Assembly (NCBI GenBank): GCA_040905365.1 | Contig: JBBDRQ010000083.1 | Span: 4,175 to 68,174, forward strand | Length of the DNA: 64,000 bases | Direction of reading: 5' to 3' | From: JAHWKV01 sp040905365 | GTDB taxonomy: Bacteria > Actinomycetota > CADDZG01 > JAHWKV01 | Shown: positions 48,931 to 56,890 of the stretch, piece after piece | How the letters are laid out: each line of letters starts with the position of its first letter | Position numbering within the stretch: position 1 is the stretch's first letter | Notes under the pieces: generated by a model | What the model saw: only the letters and a program-made list of their open reading frames with translations | Told to the model about the DNA's origin: nothing | Databases searched by the model: none | Position numbers and translations under genes: made by a program

Positions 48931-49517
48931 ACGACGCGCCGCTTGCCCGGGTTCGGTTCAGCGCCGCACAGATCCGCGCAAGGGTCGGCGAACTGGCGGC
49001 TCGTGTGCGCGACGATCTGGGCGGAGAGCTCCCGGTTCTGGTTTCGGTACTGAAGGGTTCGCTGGTGTTCATGGCGGATTTCTCACGCAGCCTCGACCTC
49101 GAAGCCGAGGTAGATTTCATGATGGTCAGCTCGTTCGTGGGCGGGGCGAACACGGGGGTGGTGCGGATCGTCAACGATCTAGAGATCTCTATTCAGGACC
49201 GGGACGTGGTGGTTGTCGAAACCATCGTCGATACCGGGCTCACGTTGTCGTTTTTGTTAAAGACTCTGCGAGCTCGCAACCCCAAATCGCTTAAGGTCTG
49301 CGCCCTGGTGGACAAACCGGTACGCAGGATCGCGCAGCCGCTGTTGGATTACGTAGGCTTCGAAACCGAGGAGTTTATGATCGGCTACGGGCTGGACTTC
49401 AAGGGCCGTTACCGCAACCTCCCGTACCTGGTAGGCGTGCGCGATGTTTCCGCACTGGCGGCTCAGCCGGATGCGCTTATACGCCAGTTTACCCTGGGTA
49501 AGGGGCCACAAATTTGA
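48927..49517 (+). CDS. Hypoxanthine-type phosphoribosyltransferase
   Basis: A 196-residue type I phosphoribosyltransferase close to hypoxanthine(-guanine) PRT: VSVLKGSLVFMADFSRSLDLEAEVDFM, the PRPP loop VVVVETIVDTGLTLSFLL, and CALVDKPVRR with YVGFETEEFMIGYGLDFKGRYRNLPYLVGV. HPRTs normally have EDIIDTG; here the second acidic residue of that pair is Thr (ETIVDTG), so base or magnesium handling may differ. It would salvage purines from PRPP. The ATG overlaps the preceding stop and the next gene overlaps its end. Confidence 0.85.
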   Translation: MNDAPLARVRFSAAQIRARVGELAARVRDDLGGELPVLVSVLKGSLVFMADFSRSLDLEAEVDFMMVSSFVGGANTGVVRIVNDLEISIQDRDVVVVETIVDTGLTLSFLLKTLRARNPKSLKVCALVDKPVRRIAQPLLDYVGFETEEFMIGYGLDFKGRYRNLPYLVGVRDVSALAAQPDALIRQFTLGKGPQI

Positions 49518-49564
49518 CCCGCGGCCTATGCTACGCTGAGGTCAATAGCGAGGTGGGAGGCCAT

Positions 49565-50041
49565 TTGATCGAGCTCAACCTTGTTGGTGTTCGGGTCGAA
49601 CTCCCGACCAATCAGCCGATCGTGCTGTTGAAGGAGCGAGACGGCGAACGCTACTTGCCAATATGGATAGGCGCCGTCGAAGCGACTGCAATCGCATTCG
49701 CGCTCCAAGGAGTAGTGACGCAGCGGCCCATGACCCATGACCTAATGAAGAGCATCCTGGAAGAGGTCGGGGTAGTAGTAGATCAGATCTCTATAGTCGA
49801 GCTGCGCGACGGTACTTTCTACTCGACGATTCACCTAAACGCCAACGGCAATGCTCATGAGATTTCCAGCCGCCCGTCGGACGCGATCGCGCTGGCGGTG
49901 CGAACGGGCGTGCCCATCTTTGCGGCCGAGGACGTGGTGGAGGAAGCGAGCATCACCATTCGTGACGACGAAGAAGAGAGCGAGGTCGAAAAGTTTCGAG
50001 CCTTCCTTGAGGACGTCAACCCGGAGGACTTTCAAGGTTAG
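49565..50041 (+). CDS. Bifunctional nuclease domain protein (DUF151)
   Basis: About 158 residues of the BFN/DUF151 family: LIELNLVGVRVELPTNQPIVLLKERDGERYLPIWIGAVEATAIAFALQGV, then ISSRPSDAIALAVRTGVPIF and an acidic C-terminus. Plant relatives show RNase and DNase activity; the bacterial role is unclear. The gene is conserved between the two MerR genes of this region (Rv1829 in mycobacteria). I chose TTG 49565 because it gives the canonical N-terminus and GGGAGG lies just before it; TTG 49514 is the upstream alternative. A TATGCT box lies at 49527-49532. Confidence 0.88.
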   Translation: MIELNLVGVRVELPTNQPIVLLKERDGERYLPIWIGAVEATAIAFALQGVVTQRPMTHDLMKSILEEVGVVVDQISIVELRDGTFYSTIHLNANGNAHEISSRPSDAIALAVRTGVPIFAAEDVVEEASITIRDDEEESEVEKFRAFLEDVNPEDFQG

Positions 50042-50131
50042 TTAAGCCAAGGACATTGAGCGTTGAGGGCAATGACGCTGGAGGCCTTGAACGTTAAATC
50101 TAACCTTTAAATCGATATGTTGGCTAAGTGC

Positions 50132-50158
50132 TTGACCCTTAATTGGAGCCCTTATAAC
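50132..50158 (+). promoter_or_regulatory. Promoter of the second MerR gene
   Basis: TTGACC (50132-50137) and TATAAC (50153-50158) are 15 bases apart in an AT-rich gap (50042-50177), the clearest conventional promoter near this gene. The short spacer resembles that of promoters twisted by MerR regulators, so autoregulation is possible. Confidence 0.5.
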
Positions 50159-50195
50159 GTGACGTCCACGTAATTACATGGAAGGGAGCAGGCGG

Positions 50196-50717
50196 GTGGA
50201 ACCTGACTTGAACGAGGGGGTCGACCTCGAGGGCGACACAGAAGGCTTTCGGGGCCCCCAAGTATGCAAGATCGTGGGTATCAGCTACCGTCAGCTCGAC
50301 TACTGGGCGCGCACCAAGCTGGTGGAGCCCAGTCTGCGTGCAGCACAGGGTTCGGGGAGCCAGCGTCTGTACTCCTTCGCCGATCTGGTGGACCTCAAGC
50401 TGATCAAGAACCTGCTTGGTGCGGGCGTGAGCCTGCAGAGGGTGCGGGACGCCATAGACTACTTGCACGCCATCGGCCACGATCTCAGCGGAGTAACCAT
50501 CGCGAGCGACGGTACGTCGGTCTACGCCTGCAAGTCCCCGGAGGAGGTTTTTGATCTGCTGCGCGGCGGACAGGGGGTGTTCGGCATCGCGGTGGACCCG
50601 GTCATGCAGGAGCTCAAGGGCTCCGTGCTCGCGCTGAGGGACCATAAAGTACCGGCGCAGCCGGCGGCCGGTGAATCGACGGTAACCGAATTAGGCAAGG
50701 CGGCAGGGAAGGAATAG
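50196..50717 (+). CDS. MerR-family regulator (Rv1830-like)
   Basis: About 173 residues. The MerR winged helix occupies residues 25-95: GPQVCKIVGISYRQLDYWARTKLVEPSLRAAQGSGSQRLYSFADLVDLKLIKNLL. After a coiled-coil segment comes a C-terminal domain (VYACKSPEEVFDLLRGGQGVFGIAV). It corresponds to the second MerR gene of the mycobacterial gcvH-to-gcvB region. AAGGGAG at 50182-50188 favours GTG 50196, but ATG 50178 is also possible. It may control the glycine cleavage genes downstream (inference from position). Confidence 0.8.
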   Translation: MEPDLNEGVDLEGDTEGFRGPQVCKIVGISYRQLDYWARTKLVEPSLRAAQGSGSQRLYSFADLVDLKLIKNLLGAGVSLQRVRDAIDYLHAIGHDLSGVTIASDGTSVYACKSPEEVFDLLRGGQGVFGIAVDPVMQELKGSVLALRDHKVPAQPAAGESTVTELGKAAGKE

Positions 50718-50722
50718 GGCCG

Positions 50723-51184
50723 ATCCCGGACGAAGAAGACCTTCAACCTGAACCTTTACCACCTAGCGAAACCGTAAAGTTCGCCCATAACTCTGAACGC
50801 CAGTTCGCTAAACTCCTGGACTTCTACGAGATCGAGTGGGAGTACGAGCCCCGGTCCTTCGACATAGGGTGGGACCGGCAAGGGGAGCCCAATCAAAGGT
50901 TTAGGCCGGATTTCTACCTGCCCCAGTACGACACGTACATCGAAATCACGACCCTGAACCAACGGCTTGTCACCAAGAAGAATCGCAAGGTGCGACTGCT
51001 GCGCGAGTTGTACCCCGACATCAAATGCAAGATCTTTTATCAACGGGATTACATTGATTTGCTGATCAAGTACGGGCTGGAGCGGCCGAGCCAGGGCTTG
51101 CCTTCCCGCGGCAGACCGAGCCAGGCAGGGCCGGGCTCCGACAGCGAATTCCTGGGACCGAATGAGGAGGCTCGGACCACATGA
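50723..51184 (+). CDS. PD-(D/E)XK-like small protein without an ordinary start codon
   Basis: A frame without ATG, GTG or TTG in its first 80 or so codons encodes a well-formed protein. It begins near VKFAHNSERQFAKLLDFYEIEWEYEPRSFDIGW and continues RFRPDFYLPQYDTYIEITTLNQRLVTKKNRKVRLLRELYP. The pattern E...PDFYLP...IEITT..K fits a PD-(D/E)XK nuclease fold, and I recall similar proteins near hpt genes of actinobacteria. The frame is open from 50675. GGGAAGG at 50706-50712 followed by ATC 50723 is the most plausible start; ATT 50690 or ATA 50714 are others. A -1 shift from the MerR frame is a further option. The last 45 residues are low complexity. Confidence 0.6.
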   Translation: MPDEEDLQPEPLPPSETVKFAHNSERQFAKLLDFYEIEWEYEPRSFDIGWDRQGEPNQRFRPDFYLPQYDTYIEITTLNQRLVTKKNRKVRLLRELYPDIKCKIFYQRDYIDLLIKYGLERPSQGLPSRGRPSQAGPGSDSEFLGPNEEARTT

Positions 51185-52263
51185 GCAAGACTTCGCCGCT
51201 TCACGAAGAGCACGTCAGGGCGGGCGCCAAGCTCACCGACTTCGCCGGTTGGGATATGCCGCTGGTGTATCCGGAGGGCACCATCGTCGAACACAAGACC
51301 GTGCGATCCTCGGCTGGCCTGTTCGACGTAACGCATCTGGGAAAACTGACGCTGACCGGAGAGGGAGCGGAAGAGACGCTGGATCGCCTGCTGCCCGGCA
51401 AGGTGGCCAAGCTGCGCACCGGCAAGGCCGGCTACAACGTGGTGCTGACGCCCGAGGGCGGCGTGGTCGACGACCTCTTCGTCTACAAGCGCGAGGGCCC
51501 GGACAACTTTATGGTGGTGCCTAACGCGGCCAACACCGACGCCGTGCTGGAGTTTCTCCGGTCCAACTCGGGCCCCGGTATCGAGATAACCGACGCCCGG
51601 CAACGCTGGGCGATCCTTGCGCTCAGCGGGCCCAAGGTACGTGAGATCGTCGCCGCTCTGCTGCCCGACGCCGAGAACATGAAGATGCACGACTTCGTGG
51701 AGCGTCCCGTGCAGGGGATGCAAACAATCGTGGCTCGGACCGGTTATACGGGCGAGGTCACTTACGAGTTTTTTGTCGAGTGGGATGAAGCCGTCGAGTT
51801 TTGGAATCTCTTGCTGAAGGCGGGTAAGCCTTACGGCATCAAACCGGCCGGTCTCGGCGCCCGGGACACGCTGCGGCTGGAGATGGGCTACGCGCTGCAC
51901 GGCCACGAGCTGTCGGTGGACATCAACCCTCTGGAGGGCGGTGTCGGCTGGTTAATAGACTGGGACAAGGAGTTCCTCCTCAAAGATGTGCTGGTTAGGA
52001 TCAAGCAGGAGGGGCTCAAGCGGAAGTTGGTCGGTTTGGTGGCCGAACCCGGCAGGGTCCCGCGTGCGGGCCATCAGGTATTCTTGGGCGAGGTACCCGT
52101 GGGTGAGGTTACGAGCGGAAACTTCTCGCCCGTACTAGGCACCGGTATCGCCCTTGCATTGGTCTCCGTAGATCACAGCGCTCCGGGTACCAGCCTGCAG
52201 ATCGACGTGCGTGGCAGGAAGCTTCCGGTGGAAGTGACCAAGCCACCGTTCAAGAAGAGCTAG
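51181..52263 (+). CDS. gcvT: Glycine cleavage T protein (aminomethyltransferase)
   Basis: A 360-residue GcvT. It opens SPLHEEHVRAGAKLTDFAGWDMPLVY. The folate-site region is LTPEGGVVDDLFVYK, with RTGYTGEVTYEFFVE and LGARDTLRLEMGYALHGHEL, where the conserved Arg and Asp sit. The C-terminal domain ends EVTSGNFSPVLGTGIALALV. It releases ammonia and passes the methylene group to tetrahydrofolate. GAGGAGG lies about ten bases before ATG 51181. gcvT, gcvPA and gcvPB are close-packed. Confidence 0.95.
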   Translation: MSKTSPLHEEHVRAGAKLTDFAGWDMPLVYPEGTIVEHKTVRSSAGLFDVTHLGKLTLTGEGAEETLDRLLPGKVAKLRTGKAGYNVVLTPEGGVVDDLFVYKREGPDNFMVVPNAANTDAVLEFLRSNSGPGIEITDARQRWAILALSGPKVREIVAALLPDAENMKMHDFVERPVQGMQTIVARTGYTGEVTYEFFVEWDEAVEFWNLLLKAGKPYGIKPAGLGARDTLRLEMGYALHGHELSVDINPLEGGVGWLIDWDKEFLLKDVLVRIKQEGLKRKLVGLVAEPGRVPRAGHQVFLGEVPVGEVTSGNFSPVLGTGIALALVSVDHSAPGTSLQIDVRGRKLPVEVTKPPFKKS

Positions 52264-52270
52264 GAAAGCA

Positions 52271-53596
52271 TTGGACTACACACCACACACGGAAGCCGAC
52301 GTGGCGCAGATGCTCGAGGTCATCGGCGTCGACCGCGTCGAGGATCTATTCGAGCCGATTCCCGAAGACCTAAGACTCAACCGGAAGCTGGAGCTGCCGG
52401 AGCCGCTGAGCGAAAGCGAGGTGCACGGCCTGCTGAGTTCGGTCGCGGCGGACAATCTCGCCGCGGACTCGCTCGTGTGTTTCGCCGGCGGGGGGGCGTA
52501 CGATCACTACATCCCCGCCTGCGTGAGGGCGTGCGCCGGCCGCAGCGAATTCATGACCTCGTACACCCCGTACCAGCCGGAGCTCTCTCAGGGAGTGCTG
52601 GGGGCCTTGTTCGACTACCAGAGCATGATTTGCGAGCTGACCGGGATGGAGATGGCCGTTTCCGGCCTGTACGACGGCGCGGCCGCGCTGAACGAGGCCC
52701 TGCGCCTGGCGGCCTCGGTAACCAAGCGCGGCAAGGTGGTAGTCAGCGAAGCGATCAACCCCAACTACCGGCACCTGCTGGATACCCTGGGGGCCAGCCT
52801 GGACTTCGAGTTCGTAACCGCGCCGGCAACCGACGGGGTCACTACGTTCGGCGACGCCGCCGGCGCAGCGTGCGTCGTAGTCTCTCAAACGAACTTTTTC
52901 GGGTGCCTCGAGGACGTCGAGGCCGCCGCGGAGGTAGCGCACGCGGCCGGGGCTCTGCTGGTCGTCCAGTTCGATCCGCTGGCTATGGGGCTGTTGGAGT
53001 CACCCGGCACCCTCGGCGCCGACGTGGTGGTGGGCGAGGGCCAGTGCTTGGGCAACGACCTCAATTACGGCGGCCCTTACCTGGGCATTTTTGCGACGCA
53101 TCTCAAGCATCAACGCCGTATCCCCGGGCGCATTTCGGGGGCAACGGCCGACGTGGACGGCAAGCCGGGTTTCGTGCTTACCCTTCAAACCCGCGAGCAG
53201 CACATCCGGCGCGAGAGGGCCACCTCCAACGTGTGCACCGACCAGACGTTGATGGCGGTGACTGCCGCTGTCTACATGGGCTGGCTAGGGCCACAGGGCC
53301 TCGAGGAGTTGGGCCGTAGCTGTGTAGGGATGACCCACTACACCGCGGATGTGCTTTCGCAGTTACCCGGATGCAGAGTGAGGTTCGACAAACCCTTCTT
53401 CCGTGAGTTCGTCCTGGAGCTTCCGGCCGCCGCCGCCGGCGTTGTGGGCCACCTCGCCGAAGAAGGATTTCTGGTGGGGCCCAGCCTCGAGGCTTTCGAG
53501 GCAATGGACAACTGCGCGCTGGTAGCGGTGACCGAAAGGCGCACGGTTGACGAGATCGACCGGTTAGCGCAAGCGCTTAGGACGGTGCTCGCATGA
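52271..53596 (+). CDS. gcvPA: Glycine decarboxylase, P-protein subunit 1
   Basis: A 441-residue N-terminal-type subunit of the split P protein (GcvPA). It shows the family opening YTPHTEADVAQMLEVIGV, FAGGGAYDHYIPACVRACAGRSEFMTSYTPYQPELSQGVLGALFDYQSMI and the GRISGATADVDGKPGFVLTLQTREQHIRRERATSNVCTDQTL block. With GcvPB it decarboxylates glycine using PLP. Most actinobacteria have one fused 950-residue GcvP, so the split form is notable. TTG 52271 follows AGGAAAG. Its stop overlaps the gcvPB ATG. Confidence 0.95.
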   Translation: MDYTPHTEADVAQMLEVIGVDRVEDLFEPIPEDLRLNRKLELPEPLSESEVHGLLSSVAADNLAADSLVCFAGGGAYDHYIPACVRACAGRSEFMTSYTPYQPELSQGVLGALFDYQSMICELTGMEMAVSGLYDGAAALNEALRLAASVTKRGKVVVSEAINPNYRHLLDTLGASLDFEFVTAPATDGVTTFGDAAGAACVVVSQTNFFGCLEDVEAAAEVAHAAGALLVVQFDPLAMGLLESPGTLGADVVVGEGQCLGNDLNYGGPYLGIFATHLKHQRRIPGRISGATADVDGKPGFVLTLQTREQHIRRERATSNVCTDQTLMAVTAAVYMGWLGPQGLEELGRSCVGMTHYTADVLSQLPGCRVRFDKPFFREFVLELPAAAAGVVGHLAEEGFLVGPSLEAFEAMDNCALVAVTERRTVDEIDRLAQALRTVLA

Positions 53597-55071
53597 GCGA
53601 CTACCCGGAGGTTTACCCCCCCTGCCTGTACGACCGGTCGGTCACAGGCCGGCGCGCCTCGACCATCCCGGCGCTCGCACCCGGCCTGCCTGCCGCCGAG
53701 GATGTGCTCCCGGCCGGGACCCTTAGAAGCCGGCCGGCGCATCTGCCCGAGGTCTCGGAGCTGGATCTGGTCCGGCACTTCACCAACCTGTCCCGCAAGA
53801 ACTGGTCGATTGACGTCGGAGCGTATCCGCTGGGCAGCTGCACCATGAAGTACAACCCCAAGATTCACGAGCAGGCTGCGGCTATGCCGGGCTTCAGCAG
53901 GCTCCACCCATGGCAGCCGGCCGAGCACGCCCAAGGGGCGTTGCGGATCCTGTGGGAGATGGAGAGGGCCTTGCTGGAGATGACCGGCATGACGCGGGCC
54001 ACCTTTCAACCGGCGGCCGGCGCCGCAGGTGAGCTGACCGGACTGCTGATCATGCGGGCTTACCACCAGGCGCAAGGCAACGACAAGAAGGTCGTGCTGA
54101 TTCCGGACTCCGCTCACGGCACCAACCCGGCCACCGTCACACTGGCCGGTTACAAGGCCAAGCAGATCCCTTCCGACTCGCGGGGCCTGGTCGACCTGGA
54201 AGCGGTGCGCAAGTCGCTCGACGGCAGCGTTGCAGGCCTCATGCTCACCAACCCCAACACGCTGGGCTTCTTTGAGAGTGAGATCAAGGAGATCGCGGCG
54301 GCGCTGCACTCCGAAGGTGCCGTCCTTTACTACGACGGAGCCAACCTGAATGCAATTTTGGGCCAGGTCAGGCCGGGCGACATGGGCTTCGACATAGTCC
54401 ACATCAACCTGCACAAGACCTTTACCACCCCCCACGGCGGGGGCGGGCCCGGTTCCGGACCGGTGGCGGTAAACGAACGGCTGGAACCGTTTTTGCCGGC
54501 GCCTCTTCCCGGTTACGACCCAACGACCGGCAAGTATTTTTGGGACGACAACCGGCCGCAGTCCATCGGCCGGGTGCACGGCTTCTACGGCAATTTCGCG
54601 ATGGTGGTGCGGGCGTACACCTACGTGGTGTCGCTGGGCGCGCAGGGCCTGCACAACCTCTCCGAGCGAGCGGTGTTGAACGCCAACTACCTGCGCAAGC
54701 GGATTCAGGATGAGTATCCGACGGCCTATCCGGGGCTGTGTATGCACGAGTTCGTTGTGACCGCCAAGAAGTTCAAGACCGAGCACGGGATCCGGGCCAT
54801 GGATATCGCCAAGCGTCTGATCGATCTCAACTTCCACCCGCCGACCGTGTACTTCCCGCTGGTGGTGCCGGAGGCCATGATGGTGGAACCCACCGAGACC
54901 GAGTCCAAGCAAACCTTGGACGACCTGGCGGACGCGTTCCTGCAGATCGCCGAGGAGGCGGTCGCCAACCCACAGCTCCTGCACGAGGCGCCAGTCACCA
55001 CCCCGGTGCGGCGCCTGGATGAAGCGCGGGCGGTCCGCAAGCTAAAGACCCGCTGGACCCCGCCCTCGTAA
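53593..55071 (+). CDS. gcvPB: Glycine decarboxylase, P-protein subunit 2
   Basis: A 492-residue C-terminal-type subunit carrying the PLP lysine in HINLHKTFTTPHGGGGPGSG (near residue 275). Other blocks are YPLGSCTMKYNPKIHEQAA, FQPAAGAAGELTGLLIMRAYH and SAHGTNPATVTLAGYKA. It completes the P protein with GcvPA. The ATG overlaps the gcvPA stop by 4 bases. The end is followed by an independent gene with its own promoter. Confidence 0.95.
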   Translation: MSDYPEVYPPCLYDRSVTGRRASTIPALAPGLPAAEDVLPAGTLRSRPAHLPEVSELDLVRHFTNLSRKNWSIDVGAYPLGSCTMKYNPKIHEQAAAMPGFSRLHPWQPAEHAQGALRILWEMERALLEMTGMTRATFQPAAGAAGELTGLLIMRAYHQAQGNDKKVVLIPDSAHGTNPATVTLAGYKAKQIPSDSRGLVDLEAVRKSLDGSVAGLMLTNPNTLGFFESEIKEIAAALHSEGAVLYYDGANLNAILGQVRPGDMGFDIVHINLHKTFTTPHGGGGPGSGPVAVNERLEPFLPAPLPGYDPTTGKYFWDDNRPQSIGRVHGFYGNFAMVVRAYTYVVSLGAQGLHNLSERAVLNANYLRKRIQDEYPTAYPGLCMHEFVVTAKKFKTEHGIRAMDIAKRLIDLNFHPPTVYFPLVVPEAMMVEPTETESKQTLDDLADAFLQIAEEAVANPQLLHEAPVTTPVRRLDEARAVRKLKTRWTPPS

Positions 55072-55117
55072 GAAACTAACCGGCACTAAGGCCGCTCGAG
55101 GTCGTATGCTAGCTTTT

Positions 55118-55570
55118 ATGTCGAGCAACAAACGCGCAGCAGCCCAGCCGCCGTCGGGTAACCGGCTGGGCACGGTGCTCAAGGTGGTAGCGGCCCTACA
55201 CGCGGCACTGGTTCTGCTGCAGGCGGTTTTCGCCGGCAATTTCATGGCCGGCGACGACGCCGCGATGCGGATTCATCAGGTGCTCGGCACGCAGGTCCTT
55301 TACCCGATAGCCATCGGCCAAGCGATCCTGGGCACGGTGCTGTGGCGCCGCAAGGAGCTGTCGCTGGCCTACCCGTTGCTGGCCGCCGCGGTGGTCCTTG
55401 CCGAAGGCGCGCAGATAGGTCTGGGCTTCACCGGCCGGACCGCGCTCCACGTTCCGCTGGGCGTGGCCCTGTTCGGCGCAACCACCGCACTGCTTTTAAT
55501 GAGCCACAAGCCGCTGGAGCGTCCGGTTAAAGAGGGCGCGGAGGATCCTCTAGTCGAACCCTCCGGTTAG
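55118..55570 (+). CDS. Small four-helix membrane protein, unknown function
   Basis: A 150-residue protein with a basic N-terminus and four hydrophobic segments (about 23-45, 63-80, 87-105 and 112-130), including ALHAALVLLQAVFAGNFMAGDDAAMRIHQVLGTQVLYPIAIGQAILG. One histidine in the second region (RIHQVLG) and another earlier (ALHAAL) recall cytochrome b561-like or DoxX-like helices, but the match is too weak for a name. TATGCT at 55105-55110, seven bases before ATG 55118, suggests a leaderless transcript. Confidence 0.65.
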   Translation: MSSNKRAAAQPPSGNRLGTVLKVVAALHAALVLLQAVFAGNFMAGDDAAMRIHQVLGTQVLYPIAIGQAILGTVLWRRKELSLAYPLLAAAVVLAEGAQIGLGFTGRTALHVPLGVALFGATTALLLMSHKPLERPVKEGAEDPLVEPSG

Positions 55571-55612
55571 CGCCCCGCTTTCCCGGGGGGATCCGGGGGC
55601 GAATCCCCTGGA

Positions 55613-56056
55613 CTAGGAGTCGTCCCAATCGATGTCGTTGGCGGCGAGGATCTCGGCTATTCCGGCCGGCATCTTGGCTTCCAGCGCCGGGATCGAGTCA
55701 CCGAGGAACCACTTGCTGGTCAACTCAATGGGTTCTTCTATCTCCCCGCTGAAGTAGTGCAGGGCGCCGTTGGTGAGCATTACCACGTAGAAGACTTCGT
55801 CGCCGTGGCCTTCGACCTTTCCGGACGAGATGATCCACCCGGCGCGCAAAACCCCTTTGCACTGAACGGTCCCGGGGTTTCCTGCGTCGCCCATGAGCCG
55901 CCGGAACTTTCTGAATAACTTTCTTAGCTGATCCGGGTCCGGAGGTGGATCCAACTCGGGGTCGTGGGTGAAGGCCGATCCCGGCAGATCTTCGTCGTTG
56001 AGCAATTTGCGGGCAGTCGCTACCCGTTGAGGCATCGCTTTCTGTATGTCGGTCAT
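55613..56056 (-). CDS. Uncharacterised soluble protein
   Basis: A 147-residue acidic protein I do not recognise. It starts MTDIQKAMPQRVATARKLLN, has a Pro/Asp-rich linker, then a compact beta-rich part (RAGWIISSGKVEGHGDEVFYVVMLTNGALHYFSGEIEEPIELTSKWFLGD) and ends in acidic DIDWDDS. On the minus strand a TATGCT box lies six bases before ATG 56056, so it is probably leaderless. It diverges from the gene at 56174 with about 117 bases between start codons. The frame extends upstream but with non-coding character. Confidence 0.6.
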   Translation of the reverse strand: MTDIQKAMPQRVATARKLLNDEDLPGSAFTHDPELDPPPDPDQLRKLFRKFRRLMGDAGNPGTVQCKGVLRAGWIISSGKVEGHGDEVFYVVMLTNGALHYFSGEIEEPIELTSKWFLGDSIPALEAKMPAGIAEILAANDIDWDDS

Positions 56057-56173
56057 GGGCAGAGCATATCTATGCACGAAATTAATGGTTAATGTCTGGC
56101 GTAGTACTGAATGACAATTACGGCTAGACAGTGCTAGACAATTGACTGGTAATCCGGGTAAGGTGAGCCACCA

Positions 56174-56890
56174 ATGAGCGATGTGTTCCGGCTGCAGCCG
56201 GCGGGTGCGGAGCCGGAGAAGCCCCCACGGGGGCGCTCTACGATCTCCTTTCCGTACTACGATCTGAGGCAGTCGGAGAAGCTTGCCGGACAGGTCCGGT
56301 CGAACGCAGGCAAGTGCAAGCCCGAGCAGCTGGCCGCGTGGCTGGGTCACCGCACTCTCAACAGCGGGGCTTTCCGTAACCGGGTGTCGTCAGCTTCTCT
56401 ATTCGCCCTGGTGATCAGCTCGCGCAACTTGATAACGCTTACTGAGCTGGGGCGGCGCATCGTGGAACCGGGGCAAACAAGGCAAGCCCGCGTCGAAGCG
56501 TTCTTGTCGGTGCCGCTGTACAGGCGGATCTTCGAGGACTACAAAGGCCGCCGGCTTCCGCCGTCGATACTCCTGCAGCAGCAGATGGTGCAGCTGGGGG
56601 TAACCCCCAGCCAGGTGCAGGCGGCCCGCCAGGTCTTTATGCGCTCCGCGGAGCAGGCCGGGTTTCTCGAGGTCAGCGAGGACCGACTGGTCGAACCTAG
56701 GCAGCCGGATTTCGGCGACCCTGCTCCCGCTCAAAAGGTGAGCGAGCCCCAGCCGGCTCGCTATCCGGCTTTGATCGAGGCTGTTCTACAGCAGGCGCCA
56801 TGGGACCGGGAGTGGACCGAGGTTGAGTTCAAGGACTGGTCGGACCTATTGATCAGGGCCGCCAGGCTGCATTTTCGTCTCCAGTATTAG
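56174..56890 (+). CDS. DUF5343-like protein, putative double winged-helix
   Basis: A 238-residue soluble protein. The segment YYDLRQSEKLAGQVRSN...LAAWLGHRTLNSGAFRNRVSSASLFALV followed by LTELGRRIVEP, and later VFMRSAEQAGFLEVSEDRLVEP, has the look of two winged-helix units as in DUF5343-type proteins. These often occur with defence or regulatory genes. No enzyme motif is seen. TAAGGT at 56159-56164 lies nine bases before ATG 56174; a tandem GCTAGACA repeat (56124-56140) just upstream could be an operator. Its stop overlaps the stop of the convergent stress-protein gene by 3 or 4 bases. Confidence 0.55.
   Translation: MSDVFRLQPAGAEPEKPPRGRSTISFPYYDLRQSEKLAGQVRSNAGKCKPEQLAAWLGHRTLNSGAFRNRVSSASLFALVISSRNLITLTELGRRIVEPGQTRQARVEAFLSVPLYRRIFEDYKGRRLPPSILLQQQMVQLGVTPSQVQAARQVFMRSAEQAGFLEVSEDRLVEPRQPDFGDPAPAQKVSEPQPARYPALIEAVLQQAPWDREWTEVEFKDWSDLLIRAARLHFRLQY

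Noticed and set aside
53338..54984. Very long minus-strand open frame opposite gcvPA/gcvPB
   Set aside because: Antisense shadow of two well-conserved enzymes; His/Arg/Gly-rich with no recognisable domain.
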